Source: Lantana camara
Taxonomy: Eukaryota > Streptophyta > Magnoliopsida > Lamiales > Verbenaceae
Reading direction: 5' to 3'
Length of the DNA stretch: 64,000 nt
Assembly (NCBI GenBank): GCA_037501455.1
Contig: CM074862.1
Coordinates: 63,333,501 to 63,397,500, forward strand
The notes below the pieces were generated by a model. That model was not told the origin of the DNA. It made no database searches and saw nothing but the letters and a program-made list of their open reading frames with translations. Position numbers and translations under genes: made by a program. Positions 12,965 to 25,346 of this stretch are shown in pieces (the stretch's first letter is position 1; each line of letters begins with the position of its first letter).

Positions 12965-13401
12965 CAACCGGGTATCCTTATCGCGTAGCAAAGTGAAATA
13001 GCGCATACAAATAATCGTAAATAAAATTGGTAAAGTTACGAATAAACATTCAAGCTCCGAATTAATTTTATAAATTAAAATGAAAGAGAGAGATTTACCA
13101 ATTGGAGTTTAATTCAATTTAATTTTAAAAACCTTTCGTACAATTTAAAGACACTTGGTAAACACATGATAGACAAATAATCTCAAGGAATTCAAGTAAA
13201 CCGAAATTAAATAAGTTAAGTAACATGATGGATATAAAATCAACTTGACAATTAATCTTAGAATAATCCAAGTGATCACATATTAAATTGGATTTACATT
13301 ACATCACATAACTCAAGAAACTCTTAAGTTAAACACACACAAGCGTAGAGACTTACTTGTTAACGTCGTCAGGACGCCCTTCGAGAATACGGGGTGTCAC
13401 A

Positions 13402-13603
13402 GACACGAAGTTTGCTAAACTAAGGAAATTACCGGGATATGAGAAGCTTTCTTCGTTTCTAATCGAGAAAGTGATATCCCGAGGAGTCTATAGCTTTCGT
13501 GGATCAGAGTGGCGCAGCGGAAGTGTGGGGTTGGGTTCGTCTCAAGAGTCCTCCAAGGTCTCGCCTAGGACCTGAGGACAGGTCCTTTTGAAGGAGGGGA
13601 GGT
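13402..13603 (+). other. Internal region 2, right part, with polypurine tract
   Basis: Resumes after the solo LTR with the GACAC duplication and follows 3870-4071 of internal region 1. It ends with GAAGGAGGGGAGG directly before LTR3. Confidence 0.8.
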
Positions 13604-15392
13604 TGTAACATCCCGTTCGTCCAGCCATTCCAGGTATGCTTCTACGAGAGAGTTCTTTCTGTCTTTAATTATTTAATTACACAATTATGTGCTATTTTAA
13701 TGCTAATGTGATTATTTGTAATTAATTGTATTTAATCGTTTAACGTATAACTTGAGTTTTAACGTTTATATATGCATGCCTTGTAATGTGCTCTGTACGT
13801 ACCCGAATTTGATTCTGTTTCTTGCGAATTTTTGATATATGTGAACTACGTGAGTTATGAATGTGATTATGTGCTCGTTACATGTTTTAGAGCTGGTTTT
13901 ATTGGATTCTTGGCTCGTTTTGTAAAAATGAGATTTTTTAGGGACTTGAGGGCCTAACGCGTTTAGCGCACCTCATGTTCTGGAAGGCGTAACTTGAGCT
14001 CGGGAATTCGAATTCGAATTCCGAAAGATGCGTTGGACTCGTAAAAAAGAATGGAAGCCAAGGAATCCAACTTTGTATTTTTTAAGCTCGTTTAATCCTC
14101 CAAAATTTCGTTCGGATTGAGCCTCGTGTGACAGATTTACCACCTTTCACTAAATAAACCATATCTTGACCAATCCTTGACCAAATTATGTGATTCTTGG
14201 GCCCACATTCCACTTACTCACTCCCATATCCATCCCTTAGCCTCTCATTTCGTTTCCATCAGTCAAGGGAGAGGAAAAGCAGCAGCAACACGAGATAAAG
14301 AGAGAGGGAAGGAGTAGCACTATTCAACTTCAAGTTTTAAGCTCGTTTCTTCTTCGTTTCACCTCGAATTCGAAAGGTAAGTTAGGATTCTTGTTGTTTA
14401 GCTTCTCCTCTTTCATTTAAGTGTAATTTGGCTGAATTTCATGTGAGTTTGAGCATGCGATGGGGAAATGTATGAATAGTTAGGTTTTGCCCCTTTTTGA
14501 TGAATCTATGCCTTTCTTTCTTTATTTGTTTAATGGGTGAGTTATATGTGATGTAGGTGACTTGCTTGCTTTATTTTTATGCATGAATTTCGTGGCCTTT
14601 GATTTGTATGAGAGTTACCATTGTTGGTTTTGCTTGAATATGGAAGAACTTGAATAACATGATGCATCCCTTCCCTTCCTTCACTCTAGCTTTGATTTTT
14701 GCATGATCTAGGGCGTAAACCTTTGAATCTTTGTTGCATATACCTTGTATTATGTGTTAACTTGAGGTTTGTGTGGATTAGATTGAGTTCTTTGTGGTTT
14801 AGAGACCAAAAATCTCGAGTTTTTGAGGCTGAAGCAAATCCAGGGCCGTGGATTTTTGCACTAAAACCCACCCACGACCGATTTGGAGGGCAGATTTTGT
14901 TACATTTGTGGACCGAGATCCACGGGCGTGGATCTCTTCTTTGTTAAAAATCCACGGCCCTGGATTTGGGTACGGTCACACCTTGAGCTCATACTTGTTT
15001 TCTTGATCGTTTTGTTCGTTTCCCTCCCCGATCTTGATCCCAACATGACAAATACTTGTTTATATGTATGAAATGGTTTGATATAGCTTGGTATTGCATG
15101 AATGTGATATGGTTATGAGTGATTAATGTGTTATGTAGGTTGCATTAAGATTTCGAATTCGTTTAACGTAATTTGCTCCTTATGTGATTCGATATGTACC
15201 CTTAAGTGCATGAATGACTTTGTGCTTTGTATATTTGCTTTGCGTGAAATCTCCTTACTCTTATATGAAGTATATGCCGTGTTTATGAGATTATATGACA
15301 TGTTTTATGTGATGCATGAAGCTTGTTAACTTGTTAACGTGTAATAGGTGAATTATGCTTCAATGTGACTGAGTGTGAACTTATATGATCTA
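13604..15392 (+). repeat. LTR3, 5' part
   Basis: Starts TGTAACATCCCG after the purine tract and follows LTR2 from 4072 to 5863. The donor-like AAAG/GTAAGT is at 14377 and the palindrome cluster spans about 14868-14966. It is interrupted at 15392 by a solo LTR; the target duplication ATCTA is 15388-15392. Confidence 0.88.
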
Positions 15393-18300
15393 TGTGACAC
15401 CCTAGACAGAGGGCCCCACATCCCCCACACTATGAGCCCCGTCCACCCATGAAATGGAAAGTCCATACATGAACTAAGCTCATAGCAAACGGAGACAGAA
15501 ATAAAAAAACAACCCTGTGCTAGGCGGGACTAGACCCTTACCAACAAATCAACCGGAACAGAGCAGCAGGAATAAGGCAGTCATGTATTCACAACTAATA
15601 CATAAAAACAATACAAGCAGGAAAGTAAAACGGGTTCAACTAAAGAAAATACAACCTGTCCTAACCAGTCCCGAATTCGATAAAGCAAAATTAGAATACA
15701 TTGGCCGACAAGGCCTAAAATAAAGCAGGAAATGTGAATGCGGTACAATGTAGTGCGAGCTAGACCAAGACTCGAACAAGAACCTCAAAAGGCTCCCGCC
15801 TAACGACCACATAACCTGCAAGACATGACTAAAAACAACGAGAGGGAGGGGTCAGCCAACTGACTGAGTGAAGGGGGTACACACGCATATATATATATGT
15901 AGACAGGTAATCAGGCAGGCATAATTCCACTGTACATTATTAGTTATTAAAACAGGAGACAGAAATCAGAAGTAAATCAATGCGTACGGGTGGAATTATG
16001 TTCAAGCATGCAGGTCAGATAAACGGGGATATAATATGCATATGTCGATATCCGTACGTCCTCTGTTGAAGCCTATTTTACCTTGTCGATCCACGAACTC
16101 AGGTGTTGAACAGAAATTGGAGGCCTACCAGAGGTTACGGATATCTATGTTTAACATTTTAAGGGGACCTGGCGAGAACGGGTACTTATTCCATCCTGGA
16201 CTCCACTATTCACTTATTAAATGACGAGTATAAGCAGGTAATCAAGGAACAAGCAGTAAACAGGAGTTATAATTAATTATCAGGCGGGAAAAACAAATAT
16301 AAATTAATTTCCTTCTCCGGGTGCAATGTGGCCGGTAGCTAACCTCCACATCCGCACATCAGGGTGATCTTCGGGTTCATGACTCCCTCAGATCGGAGCC
16401 CCATCTCCCACCAAACCTCCTGGTGGGTATCCGGGTAGTCCAACAGGATGGGACCTGTGCAAGAGTTCACCGTCGGCCCGATGCCTCCCCAGTTCCCTCA
16501 ATACATAAGCCCCTGGGCCCCAGGAACAGGTACAAGATCTACACTGGCTAGCCCAGTGCTAGGAAAGCCGGGGGCAATCAGGGATATCTCGCAAAACAGG
16601 CTAGGAATAACACTATGCAATTTATAAATCATTTCCGGTACATAGCCGGTATAAAAGATATGATTAACTTTAATATGAAAACCATTTAGCATACTTTTAA
16701 TTCATGCAAGGTTATAGGTTGTTTATAAAGAAAACCCTCACCTCCAAGTGCAAGAAATACCAAGAGAAGGACCCGAAACCGGAAAGTCTCCACCGAGGAG
16801 ATCACTGTGCAAGAAGGACAATGACAATACTCGTGAGATAAGACTCAAAACGGAACCAAGTAGGACGCACGGAGATGTTCATGAAGTCGTGCATCATGTC
16901 ATGGCATGATTCAATATGCATGAATTCATAAATATGTCATGAAATGGTGTGATCGTCATGTGCTCAATTACTCAGACGAATTCAATTCATATATAAAGCA
17001 CGAGTTCACACAATCAAGTTTAGGCAAGTAAAGACCAATGAGTGTCATATAAGAGTATAAATACCAACTAAGTAAGCATATAATTCATATAAGTCACATA
17101 CGGGAGCCAAAGGGGTGAAAGGAATGCAAGAAGAAAGGTTTTGGCGAAGTTTAGGAAAAGCTGACAGTTTTTTGGGATGCATAAGTTGTAGGAAAATGGA
17201 AATATCTTGAGTTCTATAAATTGGAATTGGGTTTTGTTTCTTGGGAATGAAACTACAAACATAGACCTTTAAAATGATATATGGCACGACATTTGGTTCA
17301 AAGCGAGAAGAAAATGGCGTAAGCTTAAAGTTGGGTGAAAGCAGATTTCCGGTGAAGTAGCGACACCAAAAAGAATTGATTATATCTCACAATTGACTAA
17401 ATATATTGAGATCATTCCCATTGGAGGTTGTATTAGACTTCAAGAGGTTTCTAACGGTTGAAAAATCAGTTCAATCAGAGTTCGGATGAGGGAGTAACCG
17501 GCCGGGTAAAAACAAGGCAGAAATTTACCCTGCCGGGTAGAGCAGGTACAGAAACTCCTCGGTACCAAACTACCCGCCCGGGTACTTTTGTAGTGTAAAA
17601 ACTACCCGCCCGGGTAGTCCTTCTGGGCTGGAAAAAATGGAAAAAACAGGGGTTGCTCGAAGGGGAACGGGGAAGGAAGCAAAACCACTTCAAGGCTCAA
17701 CCAAACACTCCAAAATAATCACATATCATGCAAATAATCATATATATCAAGTAGGCAACATTTAATCCAAGGAAACATGCTTAGATTCAAACAAAATCAT
17801 TCAAGAAACCGCAAAATGAAAGTGATCATCTATGCTCTAAACTTCATGCAACTCATATCAATATGCACATATTATCTCCCTAACTTAAAAAATAATGCAT
17901 TTAAGTTCATGAATCTAACAAACATCCAAAGCCCCAACAAAGCCTTCATGAGTCACCAAAATATACACATGTATCTTACCTTGAAAGGAAGAGAAGATGA
18001 AGGGGAAGAAAGCATGAAGGTCTTGAGCTTGATTCTTGTGGAAAAATGGAGGAAGAAACTTGGCTCTTGGCTTCTCTTGACAAATCGAAAGGGAAAGGGA
18101 AAGAAATGGAGTGTGTGTGTCTTGTGTTTGTGTTGAAATAAGAAGAAAAGAAGTGTATGTGCGTGTATGTATACATATCGTGCAAGAAGGGGAAGAAAAG
18201 AGGGGAAATTGCAACACAGTCCACAACAAATATAAAGTTAAGCAATTAGGTACTCAATTTATAAAAGTTACGAATAAGTCCTTAAGAAATTATCAATTAA

Positions 18301-18581
18301 GTACATAAGTTATACAAAGCTTCAATTAAGAACAAATAGGCATAGAATTCTCACAATTGAAATTAATTTAAACACTTAATCATGCTAGGGGAAATAAAAG
18401 TACAATTCACGTAATAAATTTCACAAAGACTAGAAAATTTATATCATATAAATGCAGGTATTCATGTCAAGAGAATTAAGATAACGCAATTAGGTAGAAA
18501 AAGGACTCAAATAAATCCTAAATCTAAAAACTCACACGCGTGGCGTGCGTACCTGTACGACCGAGAAATCGGGGTGACACA
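15393..18581 (-). mobile_element. Solo LTR, 3189 bp, minus strand (family F3)
   Basis: Flanked by ATCTA (15388-15392 and 18582-18586), with TG...CA ends (TGTGACACCC to GGGTGACACA). The left end resembles the reverse complement of other LTR ends (CACATCCCCCACAC, then a GGCGGGACTAGACCC block), so it lies on the minus strand. Donor-like TCAAG/GTAAG is at 17979 and acceptor-like CTTGCAG at 15816. A palindrome cluster lies at 17495-17618. No internal region is attached. Confidence 0.88.
17495..17618 (-). repeat. GC-rich palindrome cluster in the F3 solo LTR
   Basis: Four palindromes: near 17495-17509 (ACCGGCCGGGT), 17524-17541 (TACCCTGCCGGGTA), 17570-17585 (CTACCCGCCCGGGTAC) and 17601-17618 (ACTACCCGCCCGGGTAGT, perfect 8-base arms around CC). 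Confidence 0.8.
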
Positions 18582-20063
18582 ATCTAAGTGCTACTTCGTT
18601 GCATTCCTTAAGCATCATACGCATCCATATGCATATGCCGAGCGTCTAAGTGGTTCATTTTGAGTCTAAATTTGCCTTGTGATCATTGCTTTGCTTTTAG
18701 GTGTGCCCCGTGGTTGAAGAGACAGTATCTTAGAAGGGTTTGTGTTTGCTTCGTCGGTGTGGTCGGCAAGGTGAGGTTTTGTTCTTTTAGTTATTACGAC
18801 CTACAACCCAAAATGTGTTTTAAGCCCGTATGTGACATATACGTGTATATGTAGATAGATATGTGTATGATATGTATTTTGTGGGAATTGGCCCTTTTGT
18901 TACAAGACGTTTGAAAACTGCTTTTATGTATAAGTAAGCTATATTTTCGTCTGTTTGTTTTGAAAATGGGTTAGTGTTTGTGCGTGTTATGTTTTGGCGA
19001 GATAAGCTTTGTGATAAGTGTAAGTGTAAGTTTGGGCCCCGGAGTTGTGTGGTTCGGTAGACCCGGGACGACCATTGGGGTCGCCGGTTGCAATCCCAGG
19101 ACACTTCTCCACTTTATAGGATCAACCCGAAACCCACTCGGAGGGAGGTGGGGGACGGAGTCCTTGGGCGTGAGTGTCATGAAACTCACTACCCTAACGT
19201 ATAAGCATGGATGCGAAGGGTGGCCACCCTTCCATCCCATGGAGTAAGGTGGTATGTGTTTGTGTTTGTTTTAAGTCTTTGTGTGTTAAGTTTCGAGTTT
19301 GTCTTGTGAAGGAGGTTGGTTGCACTCGTACTCGCCGAGTGATGTGTGTGTGTGTGTTATGTTTCCGTTTATGATTCATGAAACGGATGAGGACTTCTAA
19401 TCCTTAAAATTGGTTGATTTTGGCCTTCGGCCCTAAACCTCTTTTCTTTATATATATGCTATCACGTGTTAAAATAATTTGGATTGCAAAAACCACGCCC
19501 GGTTCATGAATACTCTAAGATTTGAATATGCTATGCTATGCTTTGCTCTATATCTATGCACGGGTGTGTGTGTTAGCCCCCTCACCAGTCTTTAGGACTG
19601 ACCCCTCTTCGTTGTTTTCTTTTCCCCCTTTTGTTTCTTGAGTTTGCAGGTGCAGGTCTTCGGTTCGTGCTAGGCGGTGTCTTTTGCATCCTTGAATCTT
19701 TACTTTCAGCTTTGGTACTACGTATAAATATGTATAAGTATGGTACTATGTATAAGCTTTGTATGATTTATGATTCAACTTTTGAGCTTGGCATGTATGA
19801 TTCATTTGACCTTGGAAGGGCACAATATGTGTAATTTGTATAAATGTTGTTATGTATGTTTGTATATTCGTGATCTCGATGCTTCCGCATTCGTTTTGTT
19901 TTGTTGCGCTCTCTGTTTAAGGGTCTAGAACGCCTAGCTTGCGTGTGGGTTTTTGTTTGTCACCCGTTCGCCGTGGTTTGATGCGTGGGCGGAGTCTCCA
20001 TTTCGTTACACGTGTTGAGCTACGATGCGGGGGATGTAGTGCCGTGCGCTCCGGGGTGTTACA
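18582..20063 (+). repeat. LTR3, 3' part
   Basis: Resumes with ATCTA and follows LTR2 from about 5859 to 7371, ending GGGGTGTTACA. It lacks about 30 bases near 19683 relative to LTR2, lost between two GTCTTTT repeats. The next base, 20064, begins gag sequence of another element. Confidence 0.88.
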
Positions 20064-20531
20064 AATAAACTTGTTTCTGAACTCCCGAGTGAAAACCTCC
20101 CAATTAACTTCCTCACCGGCGGCATCTAATATAATCCCGGCACTCTCCCACCATGAGTATGCCTCGCCCTGAGTCAAAGAAATGGTATAACAAGCCTTCT
20201 CTTACGACTCACACGGGATAAGCTCCTAAATCCTCTCTACCTCTCTTAGCCACTGCTCGGCCTGAATATCATTTCCTTTAAAGAATTTTGGTGGGTGCTG
20301 ATTCTGAAATTCCCTAAAAATCGTTGAAATCTGTGCCCCCGGTTGTAGTGGTGGAACGGGTGGTACTGGAGGAACATACTCCCAGACCCTCTGATCAATA
20401 AGGCCAATCACTACATTTATAAAGTCCTGGGGCTGAGCCTGAGGAGGAGGAGGAGGTGATCTCTCACGGCGATAATGACGATGATGTCGATGTCCCGGAG
20501 AATGATCACAATGATGTCTATCGCAAGCCAT
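20064..20531 (-). pseudogene. Ty3/gypsy gag 5' fragment (element M)
   Basis: On the minus strand an ATG at 20531 follows GATTTCAG, a splice-acceptor-like sequence also present before the plus-strand gag at 1709. The product opens with a His/Arg-rich stretch (RHHCDHSPGHRHHRHYRRE) and a proline run. It then enters the Gag capsid start (STIFREFQNQHPPKFFKGND, then QAEQWLREVERI), where a stop falls. In another frame the sequence goes on as YSWWESAG and EVFTREFRNKF, typical of gypsy Gag. It is cut at 20063/20064 by the tandem element's LTR3. The remainder should lie left of the window. Broken by a stop, frameshifts and truncation. Confidence 0.75.
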
Positions 20532-20779
20532 CCTGAAATCAAGTCACTAGTATGCATGTTCAATTAGTAAATGCAAATGTGTGCAAATAATTCTCAAATT
20601 GCACATAAATCATAAAATTCAAATAATTCACATAAGTTCAAATAATTCAAATAATTCCAATAGGTTCAAATAATTCAAATAACCATGCAAGATTCTCAAG
20701 TTGACAATTAATTCCTATGTCATGCTAGACTCACAAGACACGACACTAGAGACCCGGTTTTGCAACCGGGACCTTAGGA
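20532..20779 (-). other. Leader of element M with deleted primer site
   Basis: About 250 bases between LTR and gag, read on the minus strand. After the LTR end it reads TCCTAAGGTCCCGGTTGCAAAACCGG. Related elements have TCCTTAAG, then TGGTATCAGAGC, then CCGG here, so the primer site has been deleted. A run of AATTATTTGAA repeats lies at about 20610-20690. Confidence 0.6.
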
Positions 20780-23330
20780 TGTATCGCCTGGAACGCTAGG
20801 TACCACATCCCCCGCAGTATAGTTCAATCCACATATGAAATGGACAATCCATACATGAACCAAAGCTATAGCGAATGGGAGATAATAAAAAAACCGACAA
20901 TAGTTAGGCGGGACTAACCCTAACCAAACAGTTCATTCAGAGCAATAAAAGCGGAAGCATAACTTCCATTATCACTTATCAAGCATCAAGTGTCCAAAAG
21001 CAACTATCTACTCCATTTACATATCAATACAATATCAACTCCAAACTAATTCCATAAGACATGCGACAAAATATCATAAGTATCAATACATGAACATAAA
21101 GTGAAGGTGAAGTGTGCTAGACCCAAATTAAAGATAGGACTCGACTCTAATTCCCGCTTAGCACGCACCGGCAAAACTGAAAGGTTGAGGCGTCAGTCTA
21201 CCATAGACTGAGCGAGGGGTATAAATAAATATATGTGAACATACATGCAAGTTATGATCTAGGGTAATATCTTTGTGGAAAGCAGTACAATTTAAGAAAA
21301 TAAGATATATTATCGCCCGAGGTTACAACTATCAAGTTTAACAATTAATCTCAATTTCAGTCAATCAGTGGCCCGGCGAGTGAGGGCAATTCTCCAACCT
21401 TACTCCGACTGTGTACAATAATTAGGTTATCAATGATTTAAGTGACCAAGCAAGTTATTACAGTGCAGTACATTCAATAGCAGTTTCAGTCCCTTCTTCC
21501 TCCGGGTGATGGTGGATTTGCAAGGCCCAACCATCCAATCAGTGTGAGCAGAGGATGCATGAATCCCTAAGCCCAGAACTCCTTCCTCCCCTAATCTCCT
21601 AGGGGGTTCAGGGGTCATCCCAAAATTGGTGAGGATAGTGCTAGAGTTACCCGTCAGTCCATGCTTTCCCGGTTGGCTCAAGCCACTACCCTCGGGCCCA
21701 CGGTGCAGTACAGTATACTCGCCAAAATACGGTCAGTTCAGTACCGTAGACTCGGTGAATTTTGAAATCATTTGAGATTTATGAAAATCTATAGTATAAT
21801 AATACATTTTTGACCAAAATCCACATAAGGGTTGTAAAGGTTCTACATATCTAGAAATTAAAGCTTACCTGTGTGACCAAAAAAAACAAGGAAACAGCTC
21901 ACGGGGCCTGTTCCTCGTCACCAGGAAGCTGGTCTGTGCAAGAAAGACAATTGTCAGTGAGACACTACTCAAATGTACCAATTAGGACGAACGGCGTGAT
22001 CATGAACATTATAACGTGTATTGATAATTTATGGAATGATATGATCATATTCATGCATAAAATGGACATATATTAGCACGTATCGATCATTTAAGGCATT
22101 TTAAATGGATTTGGAAAAAGGAATTTTATGCAGAAAATTCACTGAACCCTCTGGAGCATGGGAACGGCGGTTTCGGTTTTAAACTGGAGCTGGGAAAGGC
22201 CGTTCCCGGCTCCCCGAACAAATCCCGCACGTCTATAAGTTTTGGGAAAATTTTGGGGGCTGCGAACAGCCGTTCCGGCTGTAAGCCAAAACTGGGAAGG
22301 GTTGTTCCCAGTCTCGAGGGACAGCTGGCAGGGGTGGGAATGGCCGTTCCCATAATGAACTGGGATGGGAAGGGTCGTTCCCAATATGCAGATGCAGCAG
22401 ATAAAAGAGCAGCAGCAGGGGAAATAAGTACCAAAACCACAACACACAAATGCTCCATAATTCTATCTCCAATTGACACAAATCATGCAATATGTATACT
22501 AGCATGCTTATAGATCAATAATAACTCATATAAACACTTAAATCCAAGCTTGATCATCAAGAATCACTTATTTCAAACCCCTATATCAACTCATGCTCCA
22601 AGTTCATAAACTTCAATATATATACATCAAATTCAAGCTCAAAGTTCACCAACATGCTTCCAACAACAAATACCCAATTCAACCAATCCAAACCATAACC
22701 CTAGACACCCCATTTAATTCAAGAATTGATCAAAATCTCCAAAGTTACCTTGAATGAAAGAAATGGAAGAAGAGATGAAGATATGATGATGATGATGCTC
22801 CTAATTCCACAATTCCTTCACAATTTTAGCTCGAAAGATGAAATCTAATTTTCCCTTCTCTTGGAGCTTTGATTGATCAAAATGGAACAAAAGCAAAGTG
22901 TATGTATGTTTTTATGAAATGAGGAGCAAAGGTACGTGAATGCTGCAATATGACGGGAAAAGATACTCCAATTTGCTATTAAGTCCCTCAACTTATTAAG
23001 TTATGCAATTAAGTCCAACTCCATAATAAATGATCACTTAAGTCCAATGCACAAGTCATGCAATTTAGTCCCCAAATTTAAGAAAAATATCAAATAAGGA
23101 CATAAAAGAAATTAAATCATGCTCGGGAATTAATTAACGTTTCCATCAAATTCAATTTATGCAATAAGTATCAATTTAGTACGAATTTCATAAAAACACT
23201 AGAATCAAAATTTTATGAAATTATGTCATGACATATAAATTGAAGAAATGATCAAATTAAATTTAAATTATTACACTCAAAACTCATACGTGGCGTTCTT
23301 ACCTGAAAAGCCGAAAGCTAGGGCGTTACA
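20780..23330 (-). repeat. LTR of element M, 2551 bp, minus strand (family F4)
   Basis: On the minus strand it starts TGTAACGCCCTAGC (right end 23330) and ends GGCGATACA (left end 20780). The U5-like signature CACATCCCCCGCAG and the ACTGA blocks lie on the left, which fixes the orientation. The donor-like TCAAG/GTAAC is at 22748. The acceptor position reads TTTGCCG instead of TTTGCAG, so it is probably dead. The palindrome cluster spans 22160-22382. Its right end abuts a plus-strand primer site, which is odd (see findings). Confidence 0.8.
22160..22382 (-). repeat. GC-rich palindrome cluster in the element M LTR
   Basis: Five to six near-palindromes built on GGGAA...TTCCC: 22192-22207 (GGGAAAGGCCGTTCCC), about 22262-22277, 22294-22309 (GGGAAGGGTTGTTCCC), 22336-22351 (GGGAATGGCCGTTCCC) and 22367-22382 (GGGAAGGGTCGTTCCC). 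An imperfect one lies near 22160. Confidence 0.8.
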
Positions 23331-23961
23331 AGTGGTATCAGAGCCCTAGGTTGCAAAATTAGGGTTTCTAGCATCGTGTCGTGTCAAATCTAGGTCGTAC
23401 GGCATAGGAACAACTTGTTAACTCGTGCACCGCAATGACCATGACCATTGTTATTGAAACTTGGTGCGGAAATACATTGTTAAATGTGCTTAATTTAAAT
23501 TTTGACGACTTATGTGTAGCATTTTGCATCAAATGCATGCTCTAGGTGCTCATTATGTGTCATATGCACTTACCAACCGGCATGCACTTATATTTGAGAT
23601 GAGTTGTGATTGTAGGATATTCTTACAACATCAAACCACGGCCAATTCTCACAATCGCAACTCGTCACGAACTCTTCTTTCAGGTGTGATGATTTAAAAA
23701 AGACCCTGGGGATTTAGAGGAATTCGGGCAGTTGGTGATTCTCAAGGTTACAAGATGCGAGTTCAAGATAAAGGTGATAACTAAATTATGGGTAAAGACT
23801 CGGCATGGATAAGAAATCGAGCCCATCAAGACAATGAAGTGATTGGAGATTCGTGGAGAAGTCAAGATAGAAACCACAAGGGAGGATGTCAGTTCTCAGA
23901 AATACTTTAAAGATCAACACTTTCGATGCGGTACCTATGCTTCGTCCTTGTAAGGTTTCTA
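23331..23961 (+). other. Primer site and leader of plus-strand element P
   Basis: Begins AG then TGGTATCAGAGC (23333-23344, a perfect iMet site). It follows with a leader clearly related to that of the 40434-51258 element, sharing CGGCATAGGAACAACTTG. A TTTCAG acceptor-like site lies near 23680. No credible coding. It is cut at 23961 by copia LTR A. The same element probably continues at 56486. Its own plus-strand 5' LTR is not seen. Confidence 0.7.
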
Positions 23962-25346
23962 TGTTAGGAATAGTGCCCTAAAAGACGATTGTATATCCGC
24001 TTTGTGCCTTTCCTTATTGTAATCACAGACAATCTTTGAATAAAATAACGAATTGAGGCAACACTTCTTTATATGCTCTTGTTTGGTATGCGTTTACTTT
24101 AGCTGTGCATGTATGAGAACTCCCCTAATCCTAATGACTTTAGGACTCTACCATTTAGATGAAATGGTTCATGAAACGAGCCCTATATCACATAAGTCAT
24201 GATTAGTAAAATACTCCAAGCCGATGAGTCCTACAGACAGCGGGAGTGTCAACCTGACTCCTCTAAGGCTTGCTTGTGGGATCACGCCCTTAAGAAGGAC
24301 CACCTTGTTTCATGGAGGTGCAAAGTGTATAGTTGATACGTGTGTGATACATGAGGGTGCTTACTTTAATAAGTAAGTTCACTGAGGTGCCCCATGTGAG
24401 AACAGTCCTAAATGGGAAAGGAAGTTTCTATTTCAGGAAATGGAAACATCCAGATTAGGAAATATCTCACGAGTCATTGATGTAATTAATTGATCCTTAG
24501 ACTTGAGGTTCCTTGTCACTTTATGAGTTAACTCTGTAGTCTTAGGTATAAGCTTTAAAGGGTGTCGCCTTAGACAACTGATTCAAGGCTTATGCTGGGG
24601 CTGCACAAGTGATTCATGAAAGTGAATGAGAATCAAGAAAGGACCTACACTTGCATTTGCAAGGTGATCTCTTATTCTGTAAGTCATTCATATGCCATAT
24701 GGAGTCCTTGGCCAAGGTAGTAGATCAAGACATCAAGAAAAGGGTTTCTTGGATTGAGATCAAATGGATATGAAATGCACTTAACTTTAAGACCGGATTA
24801 TTAGGGTTCTGATTATTCCCTTACCCTAGATCTTGGTTGAGATATAATAAGTAGGAGGATTGTATCTCGCATGAATCAATGACTTAAAGGTTCTGCCAAA
24901 TCCGAACATTCCAATTCAGCTAGGGGTTAAACACCTGTTGCTAGACTATGGTCGTTTAATCTGTGGACTGACTAATTAATTAGGGTCACTGCTAATTGAA
25001 TTGAGAACCTAGAGGGTCACACACAACAACTTGGTTACATGAGTTGAGGCTTTAAAATGATTAAACAAGTTAATCGGGCCAAGAGGGTTCCACACGTGTG
25101 AAATCACACGTGTGGCTCACGTGAGTGACACGTGTCACTGTGGCACGTGTCACACACGTGTGAATATATATATATTATATATATATGTATTAAATAATTA
25201 AATGTGTTAATTATTTAATAGACTTTGGTTTAATTTTGAATTAAAAAGAAAGTCTTATTTTGGAGAAAATAATCCAGTTAATTAATTACGAATTAATTAA
25301 TTAGATAAAAATAAGTTATTTATTTTATAATAAATAAAGTATAAAA
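23962..25346 (+). repeat. Outer copia LTR A, first part
   Basis: Follows LTR D from 52976 closely. It holds the CACGTG cluster at about 25092-25165. It is interrupted at 25346; the duplication TAAAA is 25342-25346 and 35452-35456. Confidence 0.9.
25092..25165 (+). promoter_or_regulatory. Cluster of six CACGTG (G-box) palindromes in LTR A
   Basis: Six CACGTG cores in about 75 bases, arranged as ACACGTGT, CTCACGTGAG and GACACGTGTC. The cluster recurs in LTR C (34318-34390, six cores), LTR D (about 54118-54190, six cores) and LTR B (about 26508-26555, four cores). CACGTG is the known binding core of plant bZIP and bHLH factors. Regulatory use here is inferred. Confidence 0.6.

Larger units (their letters stand above)
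9422..13401 (-). mobile_element. Solo LTR, 3980 bp, minus strand (family F2)
   Basis: Flanked by the 5-bp duplication GACAC. It starts TGCAACACCCC and ends GGGGTGTCACA, giving TG...CA ends. The U5-like left end (CACATCCCCCGCACTAAG, then GACTGA/CTCAGT blocks) aligns with the reverse complement of the LTR2 end, which fixes the minus orientation. No internal region, primer site or purine tract is attached, so it is a solo LTR left by LTR-LTR recombination. A TATA-like box is at 12959-12964 (minus). Donor-like ACG/GTGAGT is at 11993 and acceptor-like TTTGCAG at 9973. This family lacks the palindrome cluster. Confidence 0.88.
1..20063 (+). mobile_element. Tandem three-LTR gag-only Ty3/gypsy (TR-GAG-like) element
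   Basis: The block reads LTR1 (partial) - internal 1 - LTR2 - internal 2 - LTR3, all on the plus strand. The LTRs start TGTAACATCCCG (TATAACATCCCG in LTR2) and end GGGGCGTTACA, or GGGGTGTTACA in LTR3. Each internal region starts with a degenerate iMet-tRNA primer site, encodes only a broken gag with two zinc knuckles, and ends in the purine tract GAAGGAGGGGAGG. No protease, reverse transcriptase or integrase motif is visible in about 2.6 kb of internal sequence, which fits the published TR-GAG class. Two solo LTRs (9422-13401 and 15393-18581) interrupt it. The right end lies inside a minus-strand gag, so the block inserted into an older element. The left end is outside the window, so its target duplication cannot be tested. 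Confidence 0.85.
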
